Assembly: GCA_030549775.1 (NCBI GenBank)
Contig: CM060173.1
Location: forward strand, 40,124,610 to 40,188,609
DNA length: 64,000 nt
Source: Tamarix chinensis
Lineage: Eukaryota > Streptophyta > Magnoliopsida > Caryophyllales > Tamaricaceae
Reading direction: 5' to 3'
Below the pieces are notes generated by a model. That model saw nothing but the letters and a program-made list of their open reading frames with translations. It searched no databases and was not told the origin of the DNA. Shown here piece by piece: positions 12,702 through 25,088 of this stretch (position 1 is the stretch's first letter; every line of letters begins with the position of its first letter). A program made the translations under genes and the position numbers.

Positions 12702-13020
12702 CCCTTGCCTCCCTCTCCTTCACCCTCCCTCCTTCTCCACCACCTTCGACCACCACAAAAACTATTGCCTGTGCCACCACCTTTGCTGTGCCACCACCAC
12801 CATTCCAACCCTCTCAACCCAGAGAATCCACCACCACCACAACCACCCTCTCACTCCCCTTCTTCTAACCTAAAGATCCACTTCTCCAACTTCCCTTCCT
12901 TCTCCACAGGCAACATCGTGCGCCGCCGCTACCTAGTCACCACCACCCCTAGGTTGTGCCCTAACCACCTTAACCTTTGAAAATAATTAATATAACTATT
13001 ATTTAATTTTTTTAGTATTA

Positions 13021-13227
13021 ATATCATCATTATTATTACTACTATTACCATTACTATTATTATTACTATTATTGTTGTTGTTGCTATAATAATTGTTGTT
13101 GTTAGTATTATTATGACTCTAGTATTATTATAATTAAGGTTCGAAATATTAGTATTATTATTGTTATGATTATTATGATTCAGGTTATTATTAGTATTAT
13201 TATTGCTGCTGTTGTTGTTGTTGTTGC

Positions 13228-13258
<31 letters not shown>

Positions 13259-13330
13259 ATTGTTATTGTTATTTTTAATATTAAAGCTATTATCTTTAGC
13301 AATATAAATATTGCTAATAAAACATTAACA
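13021..13330 (+). repeat. (ATT)n/(GTT)n/(GCT)n tract of the LTR
   Basis: Trinucleotide-rich DNA runs from TATTATTACTACTATT through TTGTTGTTG to GCTGCTGCT near 13250. Similar tracts sit at the same LTR position at 49020-49085, 53037-53960 and, inverted, at 16310-16930. The Ile/Val/Ala/Leu frames across it are artefacts. Confidence 0.85.
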
Positions 13331-15059
13331 TGGACTAATATATCCACCAAGACCTATTTTGACTAGTAATAGTATGATTAACTACTTTAAGAATGATACC
13401 CTTACCTTTACTTATAAAACTACTACTATTATTATTAACCCTAATACTACGCTATGAAAAGGATAAGTTAGGAAATAATGATAATTTTGGCTAGAGAGAA
13501 GTTAACCCTTAGTATTTTTCTCTTATAGGTGAACCAAGTCAAATCCCTAAGGAGGCGTAGGAGTGTGCTCCAAGCCCGGTGTCGTATTAGGTAAGGGTGT
13601 AGTTAAGGTCGGTTATGTGTATTATGTGCTTTGTATGCCATGTGTTATGTTATGTTGTGTAACTTATATTATTATGATTGCTTACTTGTAGAGGAAGGTG
13701 GAGTTAAGGTACGTTTGTAAGACTTCCTTATGGCATGGGTAAAATGATGTGTATGTTGTACTTGTGTTATTATGTGATGCGACCCTCTAGGATATGCATG
13801 CTAGGAAAAGGGAAATGAGTTGACTAAAGGAAAATGAGAAAGACCTAATTATCTCATGACCTATGAGGGGACAAATATAAGGGAAATATGGACAAAATAA
13901 GGGAGTGGAGTGGATCTTGCATAGGGAAGTCTAGGGTTTGCATGGGATGGACGGTGTTCACATGGGGGTGATCCTTACATGTGAAAGGTTTCCTTGGGGT
14001 GTAAGTAATGTAAGGGAAGAGTTGTTGGGGTGATTGGAGTCCTTAGGTGGAAAATAGTACATGGGTTGGTATAAGGGTTTATAAGGAACTTGGCTAGGGT
14101 TTAGGGTGGCTAATTAGGGTTTCGTGGTCGATGTGCAAAATAAGAAGTAAAGGGGAATACTTGGATTGAATCTAAGTGAAGTAATGTGTTGGGGGGTAAA
14201 GGATCTTTATTTGTGTGGGATAGAGAAAGGATGGGCCATATAGGCCAAATTAGGGTTTTCTTGAAAAGAGGGTGATAGTGAGTTGATCTTAGAGGTATGG
14301 GGAAGTGGGCCTTGACCCACACACTTAAGAGTTAGGTATTCATGGTAATTAAGGAGAAGAGGAAAAAGATGTTTGGATGTGTTAGGATGTAACACCCCCA
14401 AATTTACACAATTTTTTTTTTAAAAAAAACACTACTAATAAATTAAATCCGTAAATTATGGGGATGTTACCGCCACACTTAGTACCAGACTGGTTCACTC
14501 CTACTGTTCCAGTACCAAGTGATAAGGCTAAGAAAACAGCTCATAATATTAATAATAATTCAAATTCATAAATATGGGAATTAGGTACGCATAAGTTTTT
14601 ATTCAATCCAAAATATGAGGGTATTTTTTCAGGGAAAAGAAATAACTACAATCATAAAATTATTTATGAGCGTTCAACATAATTAAAAGAACTGGGAATA
14701 AAATCTCGATGGAAAACCGGCCACGCCACTCCGAAACTGATTTGGCCCAATCATCACTCATCCCCATTTGATGTCCCATAGACATCAATCTCATCAAAGT
14801 AAACATCTCCTACCTACAACAAGTTAGATGGGCCTTCTACTTGTGGGAATGAGCAACACCCATAAAAGGGGTGATCAGTACGCTACGTGCTGAGTAAGGT
14901 AACCGAGTACTAAGGCCAACACATAAGCACATAAACCATGCATAAGAATAAAAGAGCATAATTATGTTAACATAAATGCATATGACCATCCAGGTAAAAT
15001 TATAAAGGCCCAATTATAGTCCAATTCAATTACTTAATTAATCTCTGATCAGGAGTCGA

Positions 15060-15450
15060 TTCACACCATACTTTTTATCAAATCCATGCGAGTACGGAAG
15101 CCCCCACTATTATAGCCGATGGATCGGAGGCACATAGGGTATCATACCCTAACCACTATTATAGACGGTGGATTGGAGACACATAGGACAATGCATCCTA
15201 ACTACTATTCCTAACCGGTGGATTGGTTGGCTCCGGCTCGCATGGTGTTCCACTATAAATAATTAGTATCTTTTAGGCATTTTAGCAAAACTTGGGTTTG
15301 TGTTTCTTGAGCTTGGGAACCCCCACTATTATAACCGGTGGATCGGTTTATGCATAGAGCATCCTGCTCTAACCACTATTATAACTAGTGGATCAGTCAC
15401 ACATAGGGTAAAAACCCTAACCACTATTCCGAACTGGTGGATCGGTTGGT
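15060..15450 (-). repeat. Inverted GTCCACC/ATAATAGTGG cassettes
   Basis: CCACTATTATAGCCGATGGA-like words recur near 15105, 15150, 15205, 15325, 15375 and 15420. They are the complement of the GGTCCACCGGCTATAATAGTGG repeat. They stand between the 3' end of this inverted LTR and its minisatellite, as in the plus-strand copies. Confidence 0.8.
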
Positions 15451-15670
15451 CCCATCTCAACTATCTTCCACTTTATATAATTAATATCTTAAGTATCTTA
15501 TTCACAATCTTTGATTCAGACAAGCATGACTAAGTCCATGCAAACCCTAACTCTTATGCAAACCCTAGCTCCCATGCAAACCCTAGCACCACATAAACCA
15601 TGCAATCCTGACTCCTATGCATCATACCACACTTCCATGTGAACCCTAGTTCCACGTAGACCACCCTTCC

Positions 15671-15826
15671 ATGCAACCCTAATACTACCATGCAATGTAC
15701 CACATTTCCATGCAACCCTAATATTGCCATGCAAAATACCACACTTCCATGCAACCCTAATATTGTCATGCAACATACCACACTTCCATGCAACCCTAAT
15801 ATTGCCATGCAACATTAATATCATCA
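15671..15826 (-). repeat. 39-bp minisatellite of the inverted LTR
   Basis: ATGCAACCCT recurs at 15671, 15710, 15749 and 15788, giving an exact 39-bp period. The unit continues with AATATTGCCATGCAAC and ATACCACACTTCC. Less regular relatives of the word CATGCAAACCCTA extend from about 15540 to 15860. On the LTR's own strand this is the AGGGTTTGCATGG type of minisatellite also seen at 54590-54900. Confidence 0.9.
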
Positions 15827-16309
15827 CATGAAACCCTAACACCGTGTAATATTAATAACATCGTGCGAGCCCTAACATGCATATCTTAAGGCCACATCAC
15901 ATATTATCACATACAAATAAAACACATGCCATATAACAACCCAAGATCGTACGTGAACTCCACATCATATCATATATAACATAATTAATAATGATAACAA
16001 AGAGTACATGGCATATGAAGCACATAATGCATATAAACACACAAACGGCCTTAGCATCCCTTACCTAAAACTTCACTGGTCTTGGTGCACTCTCCTATTC
16101 CACCTGAGGGATTTGACTGGACTCACTTATTTTGGGGAAAAAATACTAGAATTAGCTTCCCTCCTAAAATGCTATTAATTTCTAACTTATCCTAAGTCTT
16201 GGTTCTTAATTAACTACACCAATTACTACTAAAATGCTAATAAAATACTATTGTAATTTAAAGCAAAGGGGATATAAGGGTTTCTACCCTTCACCAAAAT
16301 AAAGTTAGC

Positions 16310-16313
16310 AAAG

Positions 16314-16344
<31 letters not shown>

Positions 16345-16686
16345 AATTATTATTATTATTATTATTATTATTATTTTAATAATAACAAACTATTACTAAT
16401 AATAGTAATATTAATAGAAATCTTAATAATAATAATAATAATCTAAGCCTTAAAATTACAAGGTAGGGCTTTGACCCTACCCCTAAATAATAAAATACTA
16501 TTCAATAACATTAATAACATATATTATTTATAATGATATTAAAATAATAAAGATAATAATAATATCATTATTAATAATAATAGATAATAGTAATAATAAT
16601 ACTATAAAGCATACGTGTGAATAATAATAAAATAATTTAGGTCTCTGCCCTTCAAGAATAATTAAAGATAATAATAAAAATAATTA

Positions 16687-16721
<35 letters not shown>

Positions 16722-16854
16722 ATAATAATAATAATAATAATGGTAATAAAACATATAATAATTCAAATAATACCTAAACTTCGAAACTAATAACCCTAAT
16801 TATTTTATTCCTACTCTCTACCCTGCAAAGAAAATTTAGCATTAATATTCCATC

Positions 16855-16896
<42 letters not shown>

Positions 16897-16930
16897 CAAT
16901 AACAATAATAATAATAATCGAATAACCATA
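16310..16930 (-). repeat. (AAT)n/(ATT)n tracts of the inverted LTR
   Basis: There are several trinucleotide runs: (AAT)n switching to (ATT)n at about 16318-16377, (CTA)n then (AAT)n at about 16687-16740, and (AAT)n at about 16856-16920. The first is a head-to-head inverted pair able to form a hairpin. Confidence 0.85.
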
Positions 16931-17460
16931 AAAATTTGAATAAAAATAGAATAAATGTAATTAAATATAAAGGAAGGTCTAAGAAGGTCTAGGGTTTCAC
17001 CTTGAGTCGGTAGGGATGGGCGGCACCGGCGGTGGTGCACGGCGGTGGCCGGAAAAAGAGCCTAAGAGGGCAAAAGATGAAGAAAAAGAGGGAAGGAGGA
17101 GGGGAAAAGAGAAAATAAAGTTATGGCTTGGTGGAGGAGAAGTATAGGGAGTTTTTGGGTGGTGTAGGGGGCAATAGAAGTTGCGGCAGTGGTGGCGGAA
17201 GGCGGCTTAAAGGTTGTAGGGTACAGATTTTTGCGAGATAGGCAAGCGATTTCGCACGGCTATGGCAGTTCGTGCAAGAAGAATCGAAGGATGTGAAAGG
17301 TTTAGTTAGCTAGAGGGAATTGCAACGAAGAATTTGGAATGTGGTGGTGGCGCTGAGGTTGGCTATCGGCGTCGGAAGATGCGTCTAAAGTTGCAGCGGT
17401 GGGCGGTTCTCACTTAGGGTTTTGAGAAAGAAGAAGCTTCAAAAACATCCACAAATAGGC

Positions 17461-17468
17461 TATTTATA
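17461..17468 (-). promoter_or_regulatory. TATA box of the inverted LTR
   Basis: The complement reads CTATAAATA, 887 bp from the LTR start at 18355. It matches the placement of the TATA boxes at 11673 and 52355. Confidence 0.55.
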
Positions 17469-18529
17469 GAGTTTAGATGGGTTATTAGGGTTTTGGGGGT
17501 CGCCTGGATGGTATTGGGTGCTAGGGTTTGGGTGGCCAGTGGCAGAAATTGGCCGGCGATTGTTTAGGTTGGGGTCAAAGTTTCGCGAAGCAAAAGAGAG
17601 GGAACGAGTGAGAGTTGAGGATAATCGATCATTCCAAGTCAATGTGCGAGTCAAGAGGGAGAAAAGGAGGGGAGAGTCTGCCGGTCAAAGTCCTCGTGGC
17701 CGGCGCCGCCATTTTTGGGGGCAGAAGTTGCAAGCTGCGTCGATGGAGGAGAAGGGAGGAAGAAGGAAGGAGGGAGGGGGGGTGAACCGGTCGGCCGGGA
17801 AAGAAAAGAAAAAGGGGGAGAACCGGGCCGGTTGGCGCCTGTTAATTTGGTCATTAAATGAGACGCAACATCTCAACCGGAAAAGAGTCAAAACGCGGTG
17901 TTGGGATGCCGCATAAAGGAGGCACGGCGCTGGGCCGCGGAGGAAGGAGAATGAGAGGTGGGTTGGGCCACGTTAGGCCCAACTGGCAGGAGAAAGAAGA
18001 AGAAATAAAGAAGAGAAAGAAAAAGGAGGAAAGAAAAAGGAAAAATGGGAAAGGAAAATTTAAGGTTTTGGGTTTAAATAATTTAATTTGAATAATTTAG
18101 GTATCTAAAATAAAAAATTTATTTAAAATAATATTAAATTTTCTTTTTAGGCTAATTTAGGGTTTTTAAAAATATTTTTCCTAAATACCCTTTTTAATTA
18201 ACAAAAGCCTAGTTTTTCCTTTGTAAAAATATTCATAAGTTCCTATGAATTTTCCCTAAATAAATTCCTCTTATTCCAAAAAAATTTAAATTAATTTCCC
18301 AATAAATCCTTATTTAATAATATATTTTAAAATAAATAGTTTTGGGGGTATTTCATAGGAGGTGTAGAAGTTCCAAGATATAGGATAGGCCCCTCTCAAG
18401 AGAATAGGAGTAGACAGATTGTGTGAGCGGGTAATCCAAATAACATGCATGTCTAAGGTGAAAACATATATTTAATAAGATACAGTTAAGACACTAATCA
18501 TTTAAAGCAAAATATTATTGAGCTGAGAC

Positions 18530-18880
18530 CAGACTGATCCATCGGCATAATAGTGGCCAAGTTTAGGGGTGCCTCAGAGAACAATCTATCGGCATATAAT
18601 AGTTGTCTGGTGCATTCTGCCCTATACATTTCTGATCCACCACCTATAATAGTGGGGGATCCCAAGCTCAATAAACCAAACCTCAAGTTATGATAAGACA
18701 TGGAAAAGACACTAAGTACATATAGTAGAAGGCCATGAGAGTTAGAGCCATTCTAATCCACCAGCATAATAGTGGCAAGGAACATCTTACCCTGAAGACC
18801 GATCCACCGGTGAATAATAGTGGTCAGGAGCATTCTGCCCTATATGTTTCTAATCCACCATCTATAATAGTGAGGTTCCC
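18530..18880 (+). repeat. GTCCACC/ATAATAGTGG cassettes of the solo LTR
   Basis: Two successive cassettes are visible. Each opens with AAGACACTAA..., continues AGACC.GACTGATCCA or equivalent, contains two or three repeats of RATCCACCGG...ATAATAGTGG spaced about 50 bp, and closes with a final TATAATAGTG.GG followed by CCCA(T/A)..TTGCATGG. The array lies immediately downstream of the inverted LTR insertion. Confidence 0.8.
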
Positions 18881-19579
18881 ATACTTGCATGGACTTATAA
18901 ATAGCATGGTGTGAAATGAGTATATTGGCTAGAGATCTAATAAATAAGTTTAACCAGACTATAACACAACCTCTACTATCTACATTGCTTGTATAGTTTA
19001 TCTGTATGATCCTATTTGCATTATATGTTTTTCATGTATAGCCTTAGCTTCATGGTTACCTTGCTTAGTACATAGCATACTAACTACCCATTTCATGGGT
19101 GCTACTTATTCCCAAGAGTATAGGGCCCTACTGAGTTTGTGTAGGTAGGAGATGCCATCTTCAATGCCTATGATATTTATAAGACATCGGGAGGACTGAG
19201 AGTTAATCTTTGGACTTGGCATCAGGGCTCGAGAGTGACATTGGCTAGACTCTCTTTTACTTCAAGTTTACTTATTCTTCAATTTCTTTCGGTTTTGTTA
19301 TACCATATTGTATCTTTTATCCCTTTTGGGAACCCTAATTAAATACTCTATTGGTTTGTAATGACTTTTAACACACAATTTGATTTTTGTGTTATGAATA
19401 TTTTAGTTTTATCTCTATTTTAAGTTGTTTAATGTTCTTATGAAATTAGTGTTAACCTTGTGGTTAGTACGAGACTGGTCTAGGGCAGGCTTATACTGAT
19501 CATGATGGTAGCACCTCCCGTACTTGTGTTTGTTTTAATTAAATGAAAATTTTCAACTGTAATTTTTTGGGGTGTTACA

Positions 19580-20156
19580 ATTATCCTACAATAAGATGTG
19601 TTAGTTGAAAAGAGAAGGGGGTTTGGGCTTCCATAACTTATGTATAAGGAACAAAACTCCTATAGATAAATTAGTATGGTCTTTTTTTTAACACAAAAAA
19701 TAATGCATTAAGTAATGATATTTATGGTCCATCCCTACGAAATACTACTTCTCTAGTTGATTAGGAAATTAATAAGTTTATATGGGTTGCTTAGTGGTAA
19801 CATGGGAGGGACCAGAGAGTCAAATTATGCTCAATATTAGGAGAGCATGCTACTACAAAAAAATCACTTCAAACTTAGTCTTAATATTTAAGGTACTTTG
19901 ACTCAAGGGAAAACATATTCAAGTAAAGGATGGCATCATGATTAGATGAATTGATCAAGGATTACTACACACGAGACTTGAGAGGATATGTGTTGGAATA
20001 GTTCCCTTTGGATATAGGTAATGAGTGGTATAGGATGGTAGAAAATAAAGGTAAATGACATCTTTAAGGATAAAAAAAAAACTAAGAGCACCAAAGACTA
20101 CAACCATGTTGAAGAAGTTCAAAGAACATATAGTATACGATGAAATTGAGACCAAC
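19580..20156. other. Non-coding spacer between LTRs
   Basis: I see no gene. CTACTACAAAAAAAT at 19852-19866 loosely recalls the CACTACAA terminus of CACTA transposons, but no partner end was found. The rest is unremarkable AT-rich sequence. Confidence 0.4.
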
Positions 20157-21779
20157 TATAATACCCGTTTTTTCCCTTTAATGTGTGTTAATAAATATGC
20201 TTGATTATGATATGCGTATGTTTAATCTTTGGTTGGTTGTGTATTTTAAATTTGACTTCTTGAGGTTTAAGTTTTTAAAGGGAGACTTGGTTTTTATAGA
20301 AACTAATTAGATAGTTTATTTTTCTTTAGTAGTTTTAGGTCTAAAAGAACTAGATAACTATTCTAATGAATTAGTTAATTGGTGAAACCATTTAACTAAT
20401 TTTATCATAACAATATACAAGATTGTTAGACCTAGAAGTTTTAGTGCCCAATTTTATTAAAATATTTTTTTATATAATCTTATAATTCACTAATTAAGCT
20501 TAAAGTGATCCTAAATCATTTAGAGACTTTTTTGTCCATCGATTCAACTGTTATTTTATGTAAAACTAATTTGGGGATAAATTTACGAAAAATTGGCTAG
20601 ATGGCTTCTTACACTTATCTCTTTATTCCTTGTTTCTCTTATATGGAAACTACCAAATTTACCATGTGATTTTCTTGTAGATTATCTATAAATCATTTTA
20701 ACTCTATCCTTGATCTCTTTTGTCTCCTTTCCCATTCTTTGATAACTAGAGTTGGCCTTGTCTCCCAAGGAACCTCTTAAATTCACCATTATAGGAAAGC
20801 TCTATTTTTTAGCTCAATTTTTTCTCTCTAATTTGCATCCATTGATTGGATTATGGGTTGGGAGGGGATTTTTGTGGCTATTAAGTCTCCCAAACCATTA
20901 TTGCATAACCATAGCTCCCATTTTCTCTGTTTGATACTCATATGTTCTCTAAGTGCAGAGAACTTCCCTTCTAACTCACCTCATCCTAACTATGTCCTTT
21001 TATCTCTTTAATCTTCATTTTCAAATCTTTATTCCTATTCTAATCCTTTTTCTAGATCTCTATTTTTCCTTTTAACTAAGATATGATAGATTTAGGAAAG
21101 ACTAATGATTTAAGCTTTGCGGTAGATTTTATTTTTGAGAAGTTTCTCTCTTTTCCTATATTCTCTGATATTTGACCCTTATTCAAGTTTATTTAAGTTA
21201 TTAAGAAAGCTTTATGAGTTTTGATTATTTCTTATGGTACTCAAATGGTTAGGAGCTTTAGACCTCCTAGTTGAAGAAAGGCCCTTCTTACTCTTCATTT
21301 TGTGATTTCTTGATGGTGGTAAAGGTAAATCAATCTTTATTTGTTGTGTCATGAACGAAATGAAAAATATGTGTTTTAGTATGATTTATTCCATGGCATG
21401 AATATCAATGAACGTAATATTGTTGGAAATAATTAGCAGGTTGTTGGTAAAAGTGTGAAAATAACAATAGATGAGCATGAAGATAGGATATTTTATTTAT
21501 ATATAAAAAGATTTATCATTAAGGTTTTATGATCTAAGTTTTATTTGAGCATATTGAAAATTATAATAAGTTTCTAATCTATATTATATAATATGTGAAG
21601 TATTTGGTGTAAAGTTTGGAGAATGTTATAAGGTCCTTAGTTTGGTTTGATTATAAACATGTTAACTCCTGATTCTTGATATTTGTGTTGATTTGAGTAT
21701 GACTAGGTATATATAATTTTTAATATAAGATCAAGAGTTATGGAATACCTTTTATGCATTAGATTTATGCCTAGAATGA

Positions 21780-22085
21780 ATTAGAGAAGCATGAATTAGT
21801 CTTAATTTGTGTTGTGTTCCTGAGAAACTACTCAACTAGTTTGGGTGAAGACCAATCGAGTAGTTTACTAGTCAACTAGTTTAGGAACATTCTATGTTTC
21901 GTTGTTACAAGCAACCAACCAACTAGTTTAGGAAAGAACTAGTTAGCTAGTTTAATTAGCCACTTACTTATTTTAGGAACTTTGTGTGCTTTACTCTATA
22001 GGTCACTAATCAATTGGTTAGGGATGGGACTAGTTAACTAGTTAGACCAATTGGCTAGTTACTCCCAAAACCAATTGCATCACCC
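21780..22085. repeat. AACTAGTT-rich degenerate repeat block
   Basis: The words CAACTAGTTTAGGAA, AACTAGTTAACTAGTT and ACCAATTGG(C/T)TAGTT recur many times at irregular spacing of roughly 40-60 bp. Many are palindromic (AACTAGTT, CAATTG). Nothing codes here. Confidence 0.6.
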
Positions 22086-22989
22086 TTTAAATGTACTACT
22101 TAAAATTTTTTATTTTAGCAAAAGTAATTATAAAAAATATTGGTTGTTAATATCATATCCATTATGGAGAGATGCACTGTCAATACCTAACCTATATCAG
22201 ATATAAGGTAAGAATAACTCAAACACGAGTATTAAGTGTGGTTGGTACTTAATCCAAGGTCGAGACAAAATCAAGAGAAACCAGCAAGAGTAGATGTAAC
22301 ACCCCCAAAATTCACTACTGAAAAATTTCATTTTATTAAAAGATTAGCAGAAGCAAAATGACAAACTGTGAATTTCGAGGATATTACCGCCATACTTAGT
22401 ACCAGACCGATTTACTCATATCGTTCCAGTACCAAGTACTAAGGCTAAAGAGTGAAATATCAATTGCTAGAAATTCAAATAATATTTAAAATTAGAGTAG
22501 CACAAGTAAGAATTTACAAGAATAAAATCCACCAGTTGTGGTTACAAGAACAAGGATTTCATTTAAACCAGACAATAGAAGAGGAAGTATGAAACCCTAA
22601 AAGCCGGATAATCCTTACGCTCTTTCCTATTTCCCACTTGAGTACCACCTGAAATTGGACCTGCAAAGGACACTGCCCATTGAATAGGCAAGGGCCCCAC
22701 AAATAGAACCCTTCAGTACTACGGTACTGAGTAACCCTTTAAAATCACACTTAAAGGCAGGCTCGCAATGCAACACATGAAACAAAGCTACATACATATA
22801 TAAGAAGATGTGTATAGATAGCATTCACATAATTGAAATTCACATTAGATATCAATAGGTCGTTATGAACAATCAATACTTTAGGGCCTTAAGCCATATC
22901 GTAGTGCAAAATGAATACATGTGGGCCTTATGCCATTAGTCCATCATTATTTAATCAACTCCCATATTTTATATCCATGTGAGTGCGGG

Positions 22990-23125
22990 AACCCCACTAT
23001 TATAGCCGGTGGATCTGTCATTTATAGGGCATAACTCACCTAACCACTATTATATGCCAGTAGATCGGTCTCTAGGGCACCCCAGCACCTGGCCACTATT
23101 ATGCCGGTGGATCGGTCTGGGCCCG
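22990..23125 (-). repeat. Inverted GTCCACC/ATAATAGTGG repeats
   Basis: Three copies of CCACTATTATA...GGTGGATCNGTC occur near 22993, 23042 and 23093, about 50 bp apart, preceded by the phrase GTGAGTGCGGGAACCCC. They match the cassettes of the other LTRs on the opposite strand. Confidence 0.8.
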
Positions 23126-24283
23126 ACTCAACAATCTTCTATTTTAATTTATTAGTGTCTTATTCGTATCTTATTCAAAAGTACTTCACCCTTGACATAC
23201 ATGCCGCCGACCTCTACTTCTATCCTCTCGAGAGGGCTCGTCCCATATCTTAAGACCTTTACACTTCTTATCACACCTTGACATCCATTCCCCCTTACAT
23301 CTACTCATAACGAAAACTCAACTCCTAAGGGTGTGGGTCAAGGCCCATTACCTTACGACATTCAAATTCTCTTACTACCGCTCTCTTGAGTTTCCCCTTG
23401 AAACCCTAATTGGACCTATGTGGCCCAACCTTTCTTTTATCGTCCAACACCTCATATCATTTAGTTCAACCCAAATCTTATATGTGACCGTAAAACCCTA
23501 GTTGGTCGCTCAACCCTAACACTTTTCTTACGTAAGGATTATCCCATGTAAACCCTAGAAACCTCCTATGCAAGAGTTGCATCACTCATTCATTTTGATC
23601 ATAATCTCCTTCTATTTTCCCCCATGAATCATGAGATATTAAGATCAATATCATGTCCCCTTAGTCAACTCACTTCCCATTTATTCCTTTTTATCCTTTC
23701 ACCCCATATTATATTATATAACACCCTAGCATGCATGTCCTAGAGGGTCACATCAGATAACCTCATATGCACAATATATATAATCATCATCCATATGCCA
23801 TAAGGAAGTCACACAATCATACATCACTCGAAGTTGTACTACAAATGATTAAACATTAAGCATAAAGTACACAATATGACATAACACATGGCACACGAGG
23901 CATATAATACACACATTGTTGTTCTTAGCCACATCCCTACTCAGTTTGGGTTACCAAGTCAACTCCTATGCTTTTTAGATCACCATTCACCCCTCATAAT
24001 TGCTATGCTTATCATATTTCTCATTTGGTTGGTTGGATTACCGAATTTCCCTTCTCATTTGTTATAATTACTAAATTTCCCTTGAGTTGGATAAATTACC
24101 AAATTAGCCTCCTTCATTATCACGATTACCATTTTACCCCCTTTTAGTTGGTTAAATAATTACCAATTTATCCTTTAGTCGGTTAAGTTAGCAAATTTCC
24201 CTTTTAGTTGGATAAATTACCAAATTACCCTTCTTCATTATCATAATTACCATTTTACCCCTCTCAATTATTATACTTTCCAT

Positions 24284-24560
24284 TAGGGCTGTGCAAAACC
24301 GGATATCCGTATCCGACCGGATTTTTTTTCCGGATATCCGATCCGACCGGATATTTAGTAACATATATCCGTATCCGTATCCATTAGTAGCGGATATCCG
24401 AAAAGTCGGATATCCGAAAAATCGGATACGGATATCGGATATATCCGGTATATCCGATTATCCGAAAAATATTTATTTTTTAATATAAATGACCTGTTTA
24501 TGATCGGATATCCGAAAATCCGGTAATGTAAATTCGGATATCCGATATCCGATATCCATA
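24284..24560. repeat. Left subterminal CGGATATCCG repeats of the hAT
   Basis: About a dozen words of the form CCGGATATCCG, GTATCCG and CGGATATCC are packed into roughly 270 bp. Many are self-complementary. Clustered subterminal short repeats are where hAT transposases bind in known systems, so these are candidate binding sites. Confidence 0.75.
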
Positions 24561-25020
24561 TATCCGCATTGAAATATCCAAATGTGGATATTTTAACCTG
24601 CTATAATTAAATTAAAATAAATTCTAAAAATTCAAAATCCATAACAAATACAACAAATCATTAATAATTCAAATATCCGCATTGAAATATCCAAATGTGG
24701 ATATCTTAACCTGCTAGAATTTAATAAATCAATAATATTTCAATGCGGATATTTTAACCTGCTAGAATATAATAAATCAATAATAATCCAAATATCCGCA
24801 TTGAAATATCCAAATATGGATATTGTAACCTACTAGAATTTAATAATAATCCAAATATCTGCATTATCCAATGTCCAATTGTCCATAACACAAATAGAAC
24901 AATAATCTAAAATCCATAAATCCATAATTAAAACAAATACAACAATAATCCAAAGTCCAAAGTCCATAATACAAATATTAAAATACAACAATAGTTCAAA
25001 CTCCAAAATCCATAAATCCA
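24560..25020. repeat. Degenerate repeats in the hAT 3' region
   Basis: The word ATCCGCATTGAAATATCC and the phrase GGATATYTTAACCTGCTAGAAT recur near 24565, 24675, 24735 (inverted in part) and 24795. They are followed by repeated AATCCATAATTAAAACAAAT / CAACAATAATCCAAA phrases to about 25025. No coding potential. The block lies between the transposase stop and the left subterminal palindromes. Confidence 0.65.
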
Positions 25021-25088
25021 TAATTAAAAGAAAAAAAATTTAACTAAATCATTTTCCAACTAAGAAAGACTTAGAAAGTCATCAATCA

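Larger units (their letters stand above)
14388..18355 (-). mobile_element. Solo LTR of family A, inverted, TSD TAGGA
   Basis: On the plus strand it reads TGTAACACCCCC...GGGGGTATTTCA. Its own orientation is minus, starting TGAAATACCCCC and ending GGGGGTGTTACA. Perfect 5-bp direct repeats TAGGA lie at 14383-14387 and 18356-18360, and removing the insert restores the host LTR text (GTTAGGA then GGTGTAGAAG, compare 50635-50660). Length is 3968 bp. No internal region remains, so it is a solo LTR formed by LTR-LTR recombination. It has a GC-richer block at 17000-18050, a TATA box at 17461-17468, (ATT)n tracts, a 39-bp minisatellite and GTCCACC cassettes. Confidence 0.92.
13591..19144 (+). other. 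Intron-like interval of the LTR
   Basis: A conserved block (CTAAGGAGG.GTAGGAGTGTGC, about 13547-13590) ends AG|GTAAGG at 13591. Near the LTR end, TTTGTGTAG|GTAGG ends at 19144. Both junctions fit plant splice-site consensus, and the equivalent pairs occur in the copies at 49392-51426 and 54168-56222, each about 2.0 kb. This copy is longer because an inverted LTR sits inside it. Splicing is inferred and not demonstrated. Confidence 0.35.
10813..19579 (+). mobile_element. Solo LTR of family A, with nested insertions
   Basis: It starts TGAAATACCC at 10813 and ends GGGGTGTTACA at 19579. Flanking 5-mers AGTAT and ATTAT differ at one position and look like a decayed target-site duplication. No gag, pol, primer site or polypurine tract adjoins it, so it is read as a solo LTR. 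Two insertions interrupt it: a hAT (12014-12701) and an inverted LTR (14388-18355). Removing the inverted LTR and one 5-bp duplication leaves about 4.8 kb. Parts in order: AT-rich block, pyrimidine-rich block with TATA box at 11673, Pro-rich frames, (ATT)n at 13021-13330, donor-like AGGTAAG at 13589-13595, and GTCCACC cassettes at 18530-18880. Confidence 0.82.

Noticed and set aside
15671..15826. CRISPR-like array
   Set aside because: The 39-bp units are contiguous with no unique spacers, inside a plant LTR. It is a minisatellite.
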